Below are positions 14,857 to 20,836 of a stretch of DNA of 20,836 nucleotides, one piece after another. Within the stretch, counting starts at the first letter, position 1. Every line of letters begins with the position of its first letter. Both the position numbers and the translations under genes were made by a program. The notes under the pieces were generated by a model. It worked only from the letters and a program-made list of their open reading frames with translations. It had not been told where the DNA came from and made no database searches. The DNA comes from Candidatus Coatesiibacteriota bacterium (GTDB taxonomy: Bacteria > JAFGND01), in assembly GCA_016927185.1 (NCBI GenBank), contig JAFGND010000080.1, forward strand, positions 1 through 20,836, given 5' to 3'.

Positions 14857-15717
14857 ATCCTCTGTTCTCGTTTCAGCCAGGATAACATATTCTTTCTCTG
14901 TTTCATAACCTATATATCTGCGTCCAAGTTTTAATGCAGAAGCGAGTGCTGTTCCACTTCCACAAAAAGGATCAAGTACAACATCGTCTCTGAAACAATA
15001 CAATTTTATCAGTCTATCTGAAAGTTCCTCAGGGAAAGGAGCTGGATGACCTGTTCTTTTTGCTGATACTGGCTGCATTCTCCATATACTCTTTGTATAT
15101 TCAACGAATTCCTCATTAGTAATAGTGCTTGTCATGTCAGTTTTTTTTCTTGAGAAATCACCCTTGGAAAATATAAGTATATATTCATGGATATCTCTCA
15201 GAACAGGATTTGATGCAGAACAGAAGCTTCCCCATGCGCAAGATGCTCCTGCAGCTGCAGATTTATCCCATATTATTTCACCCCTCATCATGAAATCTGC
15301 TTGCATCATTATTTTTATTATATGAAAATGAAGGGGAATATATGGTTTTCTTCCAATATTAGCTATATTTATGCATGCTCTTCCGCCATTAACAAGAACC
15401 CGATATGTTTCCCTGAAAACCTTTTCAAGCATATACAAGTACTCTTCCAGTGACAAGTCCCTGTCATATTCCTTGCATGCATTATATGGGGGAGAGGTTA
15501 TCATCAAATGAATACTCTGATCCGGCAATTCATGCATTTCCTCGCTTGAATGATTGTATATCCTGTTGATAATGCTTTCATCCATATGATTTTCCATGGA
15601 TTGAGTAACCTTCTTGCCTGCCATTGATTTATACATCTTGCTTTCATAGAAGATTGTTGCATCATGGCTAATTCGCTCTGAAGATCCGAATGACTTTGTT
15701 CTTGATTGTTTTTTCAT
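14806..15717 (-). CDS. orphan beta-class DNA methyltransferase (SPPY type, probably N4-cytosine)
   Basis: The enzyme transfers a methyl group from S-adenosylmethionine to a base in a specific DNA site. Catalytic motif IV, TSPPYN, comes first and the SAM-binding motif I, DPFCGSGTALASALKLGRRYIGYE, comes near the C terminus; this order marks the beta class. TSPPY favours N4-cytosine over N6-adenine. HPAPFPEELSDRLI before motif I is also typical. I prefer ATG 15717 because the following SFGSSERISHD and FYESKMY segments look like a conserved N-terminal region of such enzymes. The frame is open to a TTG at 15747, and ATG 15597 is an alternative. No restriction endonuclease is adjacent, so it is an orphan or regulatory methylase. 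Its 3' end overlaps the convergent mlaE by 51 bases. Confidence 0.88.
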   Translation of the reverse strand: MKKQSRTKSFGSSERISHDATIFYESKMYKSMAGKKVTQSMENHMDESIINRIYNHSSEEMHELPDQSIHLMITSPPYNACKEYDRDLSLEEYLYMLEKVFRETYRVLVNGGRACINIANIGRKPYIPLHFHIIKIMMQADFMMRGEIIWDKSAAAGASCAWGSFCSASNPVLRDIHEYILIFSKGDFSRKKTDMTSTITNEEFVEYTKSIWRMQPVSAKRTGHPAPFPEELSDRLIKLYCFRDDVVLDPFCGSGTALASALKLGRRYIGYETEKEYVILAETRTEDLKNSMSNKEIKKKNEK

Positions 15718-15878
15718 GTGCATAATTGAAAATACTGATGAATTCAAGTCAAATAAATTATCAGGAATTCTTTGGTTTTTTGCCGTCTTTATATGTTCTG
15801 ATTGTTTTTACTGTTTGAAATACCAGGAAGCTGTTTTTTTCAAGGGAATTTGCAATAGCAAGTTTGCTTAAAAAAGGC

Positions 15879-15906
15879 TTGACAAAAAAAGTGATTTGAT
15901 TATAAT
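15879..15906 (+). promoter_or_regulatory. strong sigma-70 promoter for the small acidic secreted proteins
   Basis: TTGACA (15879-15884), 16-base spacer, TATAAT (15901-15906): both hexamers are perfect consensus. Transcription should start near 15913, leaving a leader of about 55 bases before the first small gene, which has a TGGAGG SD at 15956-15961. This is the best promoter in the window, which suggests high expression of the small proteins. Confidence 0.8.
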
Positions 15907-15967
15907 ATCAGCAAGGTTTAAAAGGGATATTAAGAAAAACCGCTACAATCTATAATGGAGGTCTGAA

Positions 15968-16153
15968 ATGAAAAGATTCCTACTTTTGTTAGGACTCGTA
16001 CTTATGCTCTCTACCTGGGCAATCGCAGAAGATGAAGATAGTGATGATGGAGATGACACAGGAACTACCGAAACATCAACAGGAACATCAGATACAGGTG
16101 ATGACACAGGTGATGACACAGGAGATGACACAGGTGATGACGACGAAGAATAA
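15968..16153 (+). CDS. small secreted acidic repeat protein (paralogue 1)
   Basis: The 61-residue product has a clean signal peptide (MKRFLLLLGLVLMLSTWAIA, cleavage expected after AIA) and a mature part of about 41 residues made almost only of Asp, Glu, Thr, Gly and Ser. Four 12-base direct repeats (16097-16144) encode GDDT-GDDT-GDDT-GDDD. The mature peptide is extremely acidic with no hydrophobic core, so it should be disordered. The Asp-rich GDDTGDD pattern could bind calcium or other cations, but there is no proven match to a calcium-binding repeat. A perfect promoter precedes it and a hairpin follows. I do not recognise a family. The signal peptide, the SD and the existence of a paralogue next door argue that it is a real gene. 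Confidence 0.75.
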   Translation: MKRFLLLLGLVLMLSTWAIAEDEDSDDGDDTGTTETSTGTSDTGDDTGDDTGDDTGDDDEE

Positions 16154-16184
16154 TTAAAAGGGTATTTAAACAATAAATTTGAAG

Positions 16185-16212
16185 AAGGCTAGATTTTCTA
16201 GCCTTTAATTTT
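16185..16212 (+). terminator. hairpin terminator after the first acidic protein
   Basis: AAGGCTAGA (16185-16193), loop TTT, TCTAGCCTT (16197-16205) is a perfect 9-bp stem followed by TAATTTT. It sits between the two small genes. The tail is short, so some read-through into the second gene is likely. Confidence 0.75.
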
Positions 16213-16225
16213 AAAAGGAGGATAA

Positions 16226-16420
16226 ATGAAAAAGCTCTTGTTGACAATCGCATTTGCTCTCTTGCTTTCAAGCTGGGCATTTGCAGAGGATGATGGCGGT
16301 TGTGGGGATGACACTGATACAGGAACTACGGATACAGGGACAACTGATACCGGTTCAACTGACACTGGTTCAACTGATACTGATACAGATACAGATACCG
16401 GTGACGAAGATACTGAATAA
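16226..16420 (+). CDS. small secreted acidic repeat protein (paralogue 2)
   Basis: The 64-residue product has a signal peptide (MKKLLLTIAFALLLSSWAFA) that matches paralogue 1, including the shared S-[TS]-W-A-x-A-E-D cleavage region. The mature part of about 44 residues is built from 15-base units (16316-16375) encoding DTGTT-DTGTT-DTGST-DTGST, then a DTDTDTDTG run and an acidic end. A single Cys occurs near the mature N terminus (GGCGDD), absent in paralogue 1, which could allow dimerisation or attachment. The SD AAAAGGAGG is excellent. Repeat units differ between the paralogues (4 versus 5 residues), so the repeats expanded independently behind a shared export signal. Function is unknown; a secreted, Thr-rich, possibly glycosylated or cation-binding peptide is a guess. 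Confidence 0.75.
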   Translation: MKKLLLTIAFALLLSSWAFAEDDGGCGDDTDTGTTDTGTTDTGSTDTGSTDTDTDTDTGDEDTE

Positions 16421-16433
16421 AATCAATAATTAA

Positions 16434-16457
16434 GTGGAGCTTTTTAACAAGCTCCAC
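16434..16457 (+). terminator. hairpin after the second acidic protein
   Basis: GTGGAGCTT (16434-16442), loop TTTAAC, AAGCTCCAC (16449-16457) is a perfect 9-bp stem, but only ATTTC follows instead of a T tract. It may be a weak terminator or an mRNA-stabilising 3' hairpin that lets some transcription continue into the flavodoxin gene. Confidence 0.55.
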
Positions 16458-16474
16458 ATTTCAAGGGAGGAATC

Positions 16475-16957
16475 ATGCAGGTGCTGATAATCTATTACTC
16501 ACGATCAGGAAATACCGAGAAACTGGCTTCAGAAATTGCAAAAGGCGTAACAGAAGTAGAAGATGTAAGCTACATAATGAAACCTGTTGCTGAAGTCACA
16601 AGGGAAGATTTTCTTGGATCAGAGGGAATAATTGCAGGATCTCCAGTATATTTCGGAACAATGGCTTCGGAACTTAAGGAAACACTTGACAAATTTGTAA
16701 GCATTAGACCAAAGATGGGAAACAAAGTCGGGGCAGCATTTGCCACAGGTGGTGCTGTAGCAGGAGGAATTGAGACAACCTTGATTTCCATAATTGAAGC
16801 ATTCCTGATTTATGGAATGATTGTTGTAGGAGATCCCCTTGATGCAACAGGGCATTATGGGATTGCCTGCATAGGCTCTCCTGACGAGAAAGTCTCCCTG
16901 AATGCAAGAAAACTTGGAAAAAGGGTTGCCTCGCTGGTTAAAAAACTTAATAGTTAA
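16475..16957 (+). CDS. flavodoxin / flavodoxin-like FMN protein
   Basis: The 160-residue product is an FMN-binding electron-transfer or NAD(P)H:quinone reductase-like protein. The FMN phosphate loop is clear at the N terminus (YYSRSGNTEKLASEIA). It is followed by GIIAGSPVYFGTMASELKETLDKF (about 50-73) and AAFATGGAVAGGIETTLISIIEAFLIYGMIVVG (about 88-120), as in WrbA/flavodoxin_2-type proteins. SD AAGGGAGG is strong. It follows the second hairpin and is 9 bases before the S41-like gene. The electron partner is unknown; a soluble cytoplasmic location is expected because there is no signal peptide. Confidence 0.9.
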   Translation: MQVLIIYYSRSGNTEKLASEIAKGVTEVEDVSYIMKPVAEVTREDFLGSEGIIAGSPVYFGTMASELKETLDKFVSIRPKMGNKVGAAFATGGAVAGGIETTLISIIEAFLIYGMIVVGDPLDATGHYGIACIGSPDEKVSLNARKLGKRVASLVKKLNS

Positions 16958-16966
16958 TATTTTGAA

Positions 16967-18232
16967 ATGAATTTCTTGTTTCTTGTCATGTTGTTTTTCT
17001 TTTCAGCAGAAAAAGAAAACATGGAAGTAGCTGACAGTCTCGATTTCAAGGATGAGCAAGCTTACTCTCAGAATTTTGAGAAAGTATGGGAGGATTTCAA
17101 TAATAATTATCCAAAATTCTTCAAAAAAGCAACTGACTGGCAGTCAGTAAAAAAAGAATACTCTGAAAAGGTAGAAAAAGTTAAGGATGATTTAAATTAT
17201 ACTAAAATTATTTCAGAAATGTTAGATGATTTGTATGATCCGGGATTAGAGAGTATGTATATCTACGGATACATGAAGAGGCATTCCTGTTATGACATAT
17301 ATGCCAGAATGATAGATAACAAGGCAATTGTACTTGATGTAAAAAAGGGAAGTGCTGCTGAAAGAGCAGGGATCAGGAAAGGCGATGTTATAGAAAAAAT
17401 TTCAGGGCAGGAAATATCAACTTTACTTCCTGCTGCATCTGACAAGGAAAAAAGGGAATGGTTTCTGAATAAAGCTTTGTCAGGAAAAATTCTTGAAAAC
17501 AGGAAATTTACTGTAGTATCCGGAAAGAAAAGATATGAAACTGTTATTGAGGCAGATGACAGCTTCCTGGAAGACAAAACAGGTGTTCAGGCAAAGATTT
17601 TCAAGAATCAATGTGGTTATCTGAGAATAGATAATTTCCTGCTCAGGAAAAACGAATTACTTGAAAAATCACTTGCTTATCTCAAGGACTGCAAGGGAAT
17701 CATGATAGATCTGAGAGGAAGCAGTGGGGAATGGGTTGCAGCAAAGAGATTTCTGGGGCATTTCATGAAAAAGAAGACAATACTCTATTATCTGGCAATG
17801 AGAGAATCCAAAAATTCTGCTGATCTTGGGAAGCTTGCTCCTGTTTTTACAGATCCTGAACAGCCCTATTATTCATTTCCCGTTGTAATTCTTGTTGACA
17901 GATGGACAAGACAGGGAGCAGCAAGATTTGCTTTCACAATGGACAGCATTGGAAGGGCAAAAGTGATAGGAGATGCAATCAGCCATGATTTTGAAAGTGT
18001 CAGTAATCCGTCAAAAGCAATAACAGCGTATCGCATTGTCTCCCCGAAACTTACGATTTTCCACAATGCAGGATTTCATTTCAGTTATTTCGAACCTGAG
18101 AAAGTACTTGAAAACAAAGATTTGGTAGAATCTGCAAACCAGAAGCTAATTCAGCTTATAATGCTCAAGGAGGATCAGGAAGCAATTGACAAGCTTTTCG
18201 GTCCAGGGCTTATCATTGATGAAAACAACTGA
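16967..18232 (+). CDS. S41-family peptidase homologue with PDZ domain, probably catalytically inactive
   Basis: The 421-residue product has a short N-terminal hydrophobic segment (MNFLFLVMLFFFSA), a helical N-terminal part, a PDZ domain (about 120-150, AIVLDVKKGSAAERAGIRKGDVIEKI) and an S41-like core with GYLRIDNF and GIMIDLRGSSG. In active C-terminal-processing or tricorn-type S41 enzymes a Ser follows the 'LV.RWT.S.A' strand. Here the sequence is VDRWTRQGAARFAF, so Gln316 or Gly317 stands where Ser is expected, and the 'GE...G' region with the catalytic Lys is replaced by VIGDAISHDF. It is probably a pseudo-protease that binds a peptide or C terminus without cleaving it. The residue alignment is by eye. 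It follows the flavodoxin by 9 bases with no visible SD. Confidence 0.78.
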   Translation: MNFLFLVMLFFFSAEKENMEVADSLDFKDEQAYSQNFEKVWEDFNNNYPKFFKKATDWQSVKKEYSEKVEKVKDDLNYTKIISEMLDDLYDPGLESMYIYGYMKRHSCYDIYARMIDNKAIVLDVKKGSAAERAGIRKGDVIEKISGQEISTLLPAASDKEKREWFLNKALSGKILENRKFTVVSGKKRYETVIEADDSFLEDKTGVQAKIFKNQCGYLRIDNFLLRKNELLEKSLAYLKDCKGIMIDLRGSSGEWVAAKRFLGHFMKKKTILYYLAMRESKNSADLGKLAPVFTDPEQPYYSFPVVILVDRWTRQGAARFAFTMDSIGRAKVIGDAISHDFESVSNPSKAITAYRIVSPKLTIFHNAGFHFSYFEPEKVLENKDLVESANQKLIQLIMLKEDQEAIDKLFGPGLIIDENN

Positions 18233-18380
18233 TGAAAAAAGCGGAGTGGAACTGCCACTTGATAATCATTCTTCTTCAGAAAGCAAAGAACCTGCAAAAT
18301 GGCTGCCTGAATTCATAAAGAAAATAATAAGATTCTTGAACAGGAAGTCGGATAACACGAATGATCCATTCAGTGCTTGA
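18219..18380 (+). CDS. small hypothetical protein overlapping the end of the S41-like gene
   Basis: ATG 18219 overlaps the S41-like stop by 14 bases and gives 53 residues: a polar, acidic N-terminal half (KTTDEKSGVELPLDNHSSSE) and an amphipathic basic helix (WLPEFIKKIIRFLNRK). It ends 1 base before the stop codon of the convergent radical SAM gene. There is no good SD, and another short frame (28 codons) starts at ATG 18232 in the TGATG overlap, so which of them, if either, is translated is not certain. No family is recognised. It fills a stretch that would otherwise be a 150-base gap. Confidence 0.4.
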   Translation: MKTTDEKSGVELPLDNHSSSESKEPAKWLPEFIKKIIRFLNRKSDNTNDPFSA

Positions 18381-18381
18381 T

Positions 18382-19446
18382 TTACTTCTTAATCATTCCA
18401 ATTATTGATTTAAGGCTTCTCTGGATATTCAGATGAGCCTCACACTGCATCCAGCAATGGCATCTATTCTCTTTTATGAATGTCCTTACTTTCTCAGCTT
18501 CTTCCTCAAGCCAGAATCTGGAAAAATCGTTTTCCCTGATATTCCCGAAGCATTTGTCTAACATTATGCATGGGTAAACATTTCCAAGTGGGTCGAGAAA
18601 CAGGCTGTGACTTCCACTGAAACATGGTATCATTCTTCTCGGTTTCTTCTGGTATTCAATTGATTTCTCCAGGAAAAACCTGTTTCTTGCAGCACTCAGT
18701 TTTTTCTGAATCCCTTTTTCCATGCTTGCATCTTCAGTGAGTCTTGAAAGAACCCTGAAAACCTCATTCAGTTTCTCATTATCCCACAAAAATTCCTTGT
18801 CCCTGTTTACGAAATATATGCTGCTTTGCTGGACAAACTGAAGGAAAAAGCCCATGCCAAGGCTCTCTGCATATTCCTTTACCTTCTCTATTTCCCTGAA
18901 ATTAAGTGGTGTCAATGTGAAGGAAATTGACAGGTTAAGCCTTTCCTTGAAGCCGATGAGTGCCTCAATTGTCTTAATGGTTCTGTCATATGCTCCCTTT
19001 ATTCCCCTGATTTCGTCATTCAGTGGTCCCAGTGCATCAAGGGAAATGGAAAGGTTAAGCTTGCTTGATTCTGTTTGCTCAAGAATTGTCTTTATAGTAT
19101 TCACTATGAGGCTGGTTGAAAGTCCGTTTGTCTGCAGATCTATGTCAACTGACCGGAATTCCTTCAAGAAAAAGATAGTCATTTCTGCCAGGTCTTTTCT
19201 TATGAATGGTTCACCGCCAGTTATGTTTATTTTCTTCAGGGATTTCAGAAGTGGATTGTTCGAAAAAAATGATTTTATCTCGTCAATACTCAGCTCAGCT
19301 TTGTCTTCATCATTTCCCCTTTCCCAGATATTACAAATTATGCACTTGCTGTTGCATCTGTATGTAACTGCGAAAGTAACTCTTATAATATCCTTTGGGG
19401 AAGGTGGTTTCAAGAGCAATTCAGTTGCCCTTATGATCTTGCCCAT
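18382..19446 (-). CDS. radical SAM protein with SPASM-like C-terminal cysteines
   Basis: The 354-residue enzyme carries the radical SAM 4Fe-4S motif CNSKCIIC (C31, C35, C38; CxxxCxxC), with the SAM-binding ITGGEPFIRKDL downstream, the LQTNG strand and the LSISLDALG strand. The C-terminal part has clustered cysteines: IPCFSG, GNVYPCIMLDKCFGNI and the pattern CHCWMQC, consistent with a SPASM or twitch domain that binds extra iron-sulfur clusters. Such enzymes modify peptides, enzymes or sugars; the substrate is unknown here. It starts 2 bases after the recX stop, so it belongs to the rpmH-recX transcript. No nearby RiPP precursor is co-directional, although small repeat proteins lie convergently to the left. 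Confidence 0.88.
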   Translation of the reverse strand: MGKIIRATELLLKPPSPKDIIRVTFAVTYRCNSKCIICNIWERGNDEDKAELSIDEIKSFFSNNPLLKSLKKINITGGEPFIRKDLAEMTIFFLKEFRSVDIDLQTNGLSTSLIVNTIKTILEQTESSKLNLSISLDALGPLNDEIRGIKGAYDRTIKTIEALIGFKERLNLSISFTLTPLNFREIEKVKEYAESLGMGFFLQFVQQSSIYFVNRDKEFLWDNEKLNEVFRVLSRLTEDASMEKGIQKKLSAARNRFFLEKSIEYQKKPRRMIPCFSGSHSLFLDPLGNVYPCIMLDKCFGNIRENDFSRFWLEEEAEKVRTFIKENRCHCWMQCEAHLNIQRSLKSIIGMIKK

Positions 19447-19448
19447 TC

Positions 19449-19898
19449 TTATTCTTCTTTTAGGAGTTTGTATGCAGCATTGAGATCGAAGCCATTTCTT
19501 TCTACTGCTGAGAGAAATCTCCTTTTTGCAGAATCATTTTCCTCTGTCATATATTTATTGTATAAACTGAAAAGAGCTTCTTCTTCTTCATCGAGACTGT
19601 AAAGTATCTTGAGTTGATCGTTAATGAAGTTGTTCTGGAAACCTCGTTTGAGAAGTTCCTGCAATATCCAGAATCTACCTTTGCCCTTGTCCTTGTAATA
19701 AATGATTATGTTGTTTACAGACTGGATCTCGCTATAAATGCCAGAATCAACTAACTGTGTAAGCAGGTTTTTTGCAGATTCGCCATTAATACCTTTCTCC
19801 TTGAGTTCCTTAAGCAATTCCTTCTTGCTTATGGGCTTTCTTGTAGCAATGCGAACCGCTATTTTCCAATGTTCTAGATTCTGATCTTTTTCATTCAT
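19449..19898 (-). CDS. recX: RecX-family regulator of RecA
   Basis: RecX binds and modulates RecA filaments. The 149-residue product shows the three-helix-repeat pattern of the family: KIAVRIATRKPISKKELLKELKEKGI (repeat 1), DKGKGRFWILQELLKRGFQNNFINDQL (repeat 2, with the conserved 'KG..RI..EL..KG' motif) and AKRRFLSAVERNGFDLNAAYKLL (repeat 3, 'FL..RGF'). Its ATG directly follows the TAA of rpmH (TAAATG), so translation is likely coupled. No recA is in the window. The assignment rests on the repeat pattern, which is diverged but consistent in length. Confidence 0.8.
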   Translation of the reverse strand: MNEKDQNLEHWKIAVRIATRKPISKKELLKELKEKGINGESAKNLLTQLVDSGIYSEIQSVNNIIIYYKDKGKGRFWILQELLKRGFQNNFINDQLKILYSLDEEEEALFSLYNKYMTEENDSAKRRFLSAVERNGFDLNAAYKLLKEE

Positions 19899-20039
19899 TT
19901 AGACAGTTATTGAAATTCTTTTGCGTCCTCTTGCTCTTCTTCTCTTGAAGATCAATCTTCCACTATGCGTTGCATTTCTGTTTCTGAAGCCATGAGTATT
20001 TCTTCTTTTTCTCTTGCTTGGCTGGAAAGTCCTTTTCAT
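19899..20039 (-). CDS. rpmH: 50S ribosomal protein L34
   Basis: Reading the minus strand from ATG 20039 to TAA 19899-19901 gives 46 residues: [19 protein letters not shown], then [38 protein letters not shown]...HGFR and the Arg/Lys-rich tail are diagnostic for L34, and the length is normal. SD TGGAGG lies 7 bases upstream. L34 is usually followed by rnpA; here the next gene, starting at the adjacent base, is recX-like, and no rnpA is seen in the window. Confidence 0.97.
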   Translation of the reverse strand: MKRTFQPSKRKRRNTHGFRNRNATHSGRLIFKRRRARGRKRISITV

Positions 20040-20178
20040 CACTTGCCTCCATTTATTACTATGGTCAAATTCCACTTTACTTGCTTTTCAGTCAAGAAAG
20101 TTGTAAAAATTTAATGGAAAAGTTCAAGACATGGTGGACTGAGTTATGAAACTCACCCCTGCCTTTCTCTTTGTTGAC

Positions 20179-20229
20179 ACCTCACCCCTTGCCCCCTCTC
20201 CTTGTAGGAGAGGGGGCAAGGGGTGAGGT
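20179..20229. repeat. GC-rich perfect palindrome, 24-bp stem with 3-base loop
   Basis: The left arm (20179-20202, ACCTCACCCC ... CTCTCCT) and the right arm (20206-20229) are perfectly complementary over 24 bp around the loop TGT. The composition (C-rich then G-rich) is unlike the AT-rich surroundings. A degenerate partial copy of the left arm, CTCACCCCTGCC, lies just upstream at 20152-20163. It looks like a dispersed palindromic (REP/MITE-like) element. It sits between the 3' end of the right-edge propeller gene and the rpmH promoter region and would also act as a strong transcriptional hairpin. Confidence 0.85.
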
Positions 20230-20281
20230 TAAAAATTGAACAATTCTACCAAAGTAAAGCCTTTTCTATTGGATGTTAAAA

Positions 20282-20836
20282 CTAGTTTATCTTCACAATC
20301 CTCTTTGTTTCCTCCCCAGCCTTTACTATATAAATTCCCTCTCTCCACCTGCTAGTATCAATAGAGTGCTTGCCTTTGTTCAGTTCTGTTATAAATTGCC
20401 CGGTAATAGAATAGATCCTTGCTTTGTCAGATGTTTCTATAGTCAATCTGTCTCTGAATGGATTGGGATGTGCGGAGAGGGAGGGAGAGGGAAGCTGCTG
20501 AGAGGTTCTTCCGTCTTCAAAACCTTTCTTCTCTCCAATATTCACTGCATAAAGATAGCCATCTTCACATCCAAAGTAAATAATACTGTCTTCAATGCAT
20601 GGAGTGGTTCTTATTTCTGCATCTGCCTTGAATATCCATCTCCTTACACCATCATTTGTATTTATTGCATGAAGATAGCCAAACTCGCTTCCTATATATA
20701 CAGTTTCATTTGCAACACATGGAGAAGAGTATGATATTGTACCCAACAAGGATCTCCATATGAGATCTCCATTATTTGCATTTAGAGCATATAGATACTT
20801 ACTATATTCTGAAGCATAGTAAACAACTCCCTTTGA
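20282..20836 (-). CDS. PQQ-like beta-propeller protein with T9SS C-terminal sorting domain (partial, 5' end beyond right edge)
   Basis: The frame is open from the right edge, so the N terminus lies outside. The visible 184 residues contain at least two and a half propeller blades (YLYALNANNGDLIW, YLHAINTNDGVRRWIF, YLYAVNIGEKKG), the 'YLYA.N...G...W' PQQ repeat. A short linker (GRTSQQLPSPS) then leads to a T9SS sorting domain starting at LSAHPNPFRDRLTI and ending GIYIVKAGEETKRIVKIN. That domain is strikingly like the one at the left edge (shared KGKHS[IL]DTS.WREGIYIVK). An internal TTG near 20749 is not the real start, because the propeller repeat continues upstream of it. The protein should be exported through the general secretory route and then T9SS. 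The palindrome at 20179-20229 probably ends its transcript. Confidence 0.88.
   Translation of the reverse strand, partial: SKGVVYYASEYSKYLYALNANNGDLIWRSLLGTISYSSPCVANETVYIGSEFGYLHAINTNDGVRRWIFKADAEIRTTPCIEDSIIYFGCEDGYLYAVNIGEKKGFEDGRTSQQLPSPSLSAHPNPFRDRLTIETSDKARIYSITGQFITELNKGKHSIDTSRWREGIYIVKAGEETKRIVKIN

Noticed and set aside
15943-16173. Minus-strand frame with repeated SSPVSSPVSS sequence
   Set aside because: It is the mirror of the GDDT-coding 12-base repeats; the plus strand has the promoter, SD and signal peptide.
16097-16375. Short tandem repeats considered as a CRISPR or non-coding array
   Set aside because: Units are 12 and 15 bases with no unique spacers, keep the reading frame and code for the repeat peptides.
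18854-19483. Long open frame (209 codons) on the plus strand
   Set aside because: It lies antisense to the radical SAM gene, which has clear motifs; the composition is that of a shadow frame and it has no SD or recognisable domain.
20273-20734. Open frame of 153 codons on the plus strand at the right edge
   Set aside because: It is antisense to the T9SS-tagged propeller, whose repeats and sorting domain are unmistakable.

Overview
The window is about 20.8 kb of low-GC DNA (AT-rich by eye) from a diderm bacterium. Evidence for an outer membrane is a PilMNOPQ type IV pilus alignment complex with an outer-membrane secretin, an MlaE-type lipid transport permease, an ADP-heptose pathway nucleotidyltransferase (RfaE2/HldE C-terminal type) and two secreted beta-propeller proteins with type IX secretion (T9SS) C-terminal sorting domains. 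T9SS sorting tags plus PQQ-like propellers point to the FCB group or a nearby uncultured phylum of the WOR-3/Cloacimonadota kind. That placement is an inference from gene content; no rRNA marker is present.

Layout. (1) 1-1401, minus strand: a T9SS-tagged PQQ-like propeller broken by an apparent one-base frameshift, followed by the first 10 codons of another exported protein that runs off the left edge. (2) 1402-2276: an AT-rich gap of about 870 bases ending in the promoter of an HU-family DNA-binding protein. (3) 2277-4243: HU, terminator, an UPF0104 flippase-like membrane protein and a DUF4159 secreted protein. (4) 4232-5122 (minus): an HPr-kinase-like P-loop protein. (5) 5371-7404: a compact run of rfaE2-like gene, YfcE-type phosphodiesterase and tsaD. 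(6) 7679-13172: the pilM-N-O-P-Q cluster, with two paralogous lipoproteins inserted between pilN and pilO, closed by a strong terminator. (7) 13245-15717: a DUF3137-like membrane protein, a lone mlaE, and a convergent orphan DNA methyltransferase whose 3' end overlaps mlaE by 51 bases. (8) 15879-18380: a near-consensus promoter, two tandem tiny secreted Asp/Thr/Gly-repeat proteins each followed by a hairpin, a flavodoxin, an S41/PDZ protein that appears to lack its catalytic residues, and a small ORF. (9) 18382-20039 (minus): rpmH (46 codons), recX and a radical SAM/SPASM-like protein, tightly packed. (10) 20179-20836: a perfect 24-bp-stem GC-rich palindrome and the 3' part of a second T9SS-tagged PQQ propeller that continues off the right edge.

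The parts best worth a second look are the lipoprotein pair embedded in the pilus operon, the pair of minimal secreted acidic repeat proteins with the inactive-looking S41 protein beside them, the rpmH-recX junction with no rnpA, and the HPr-kinase-like gene. No complete, clearly novel multi-gene system is demonstrated by the sequence alone.
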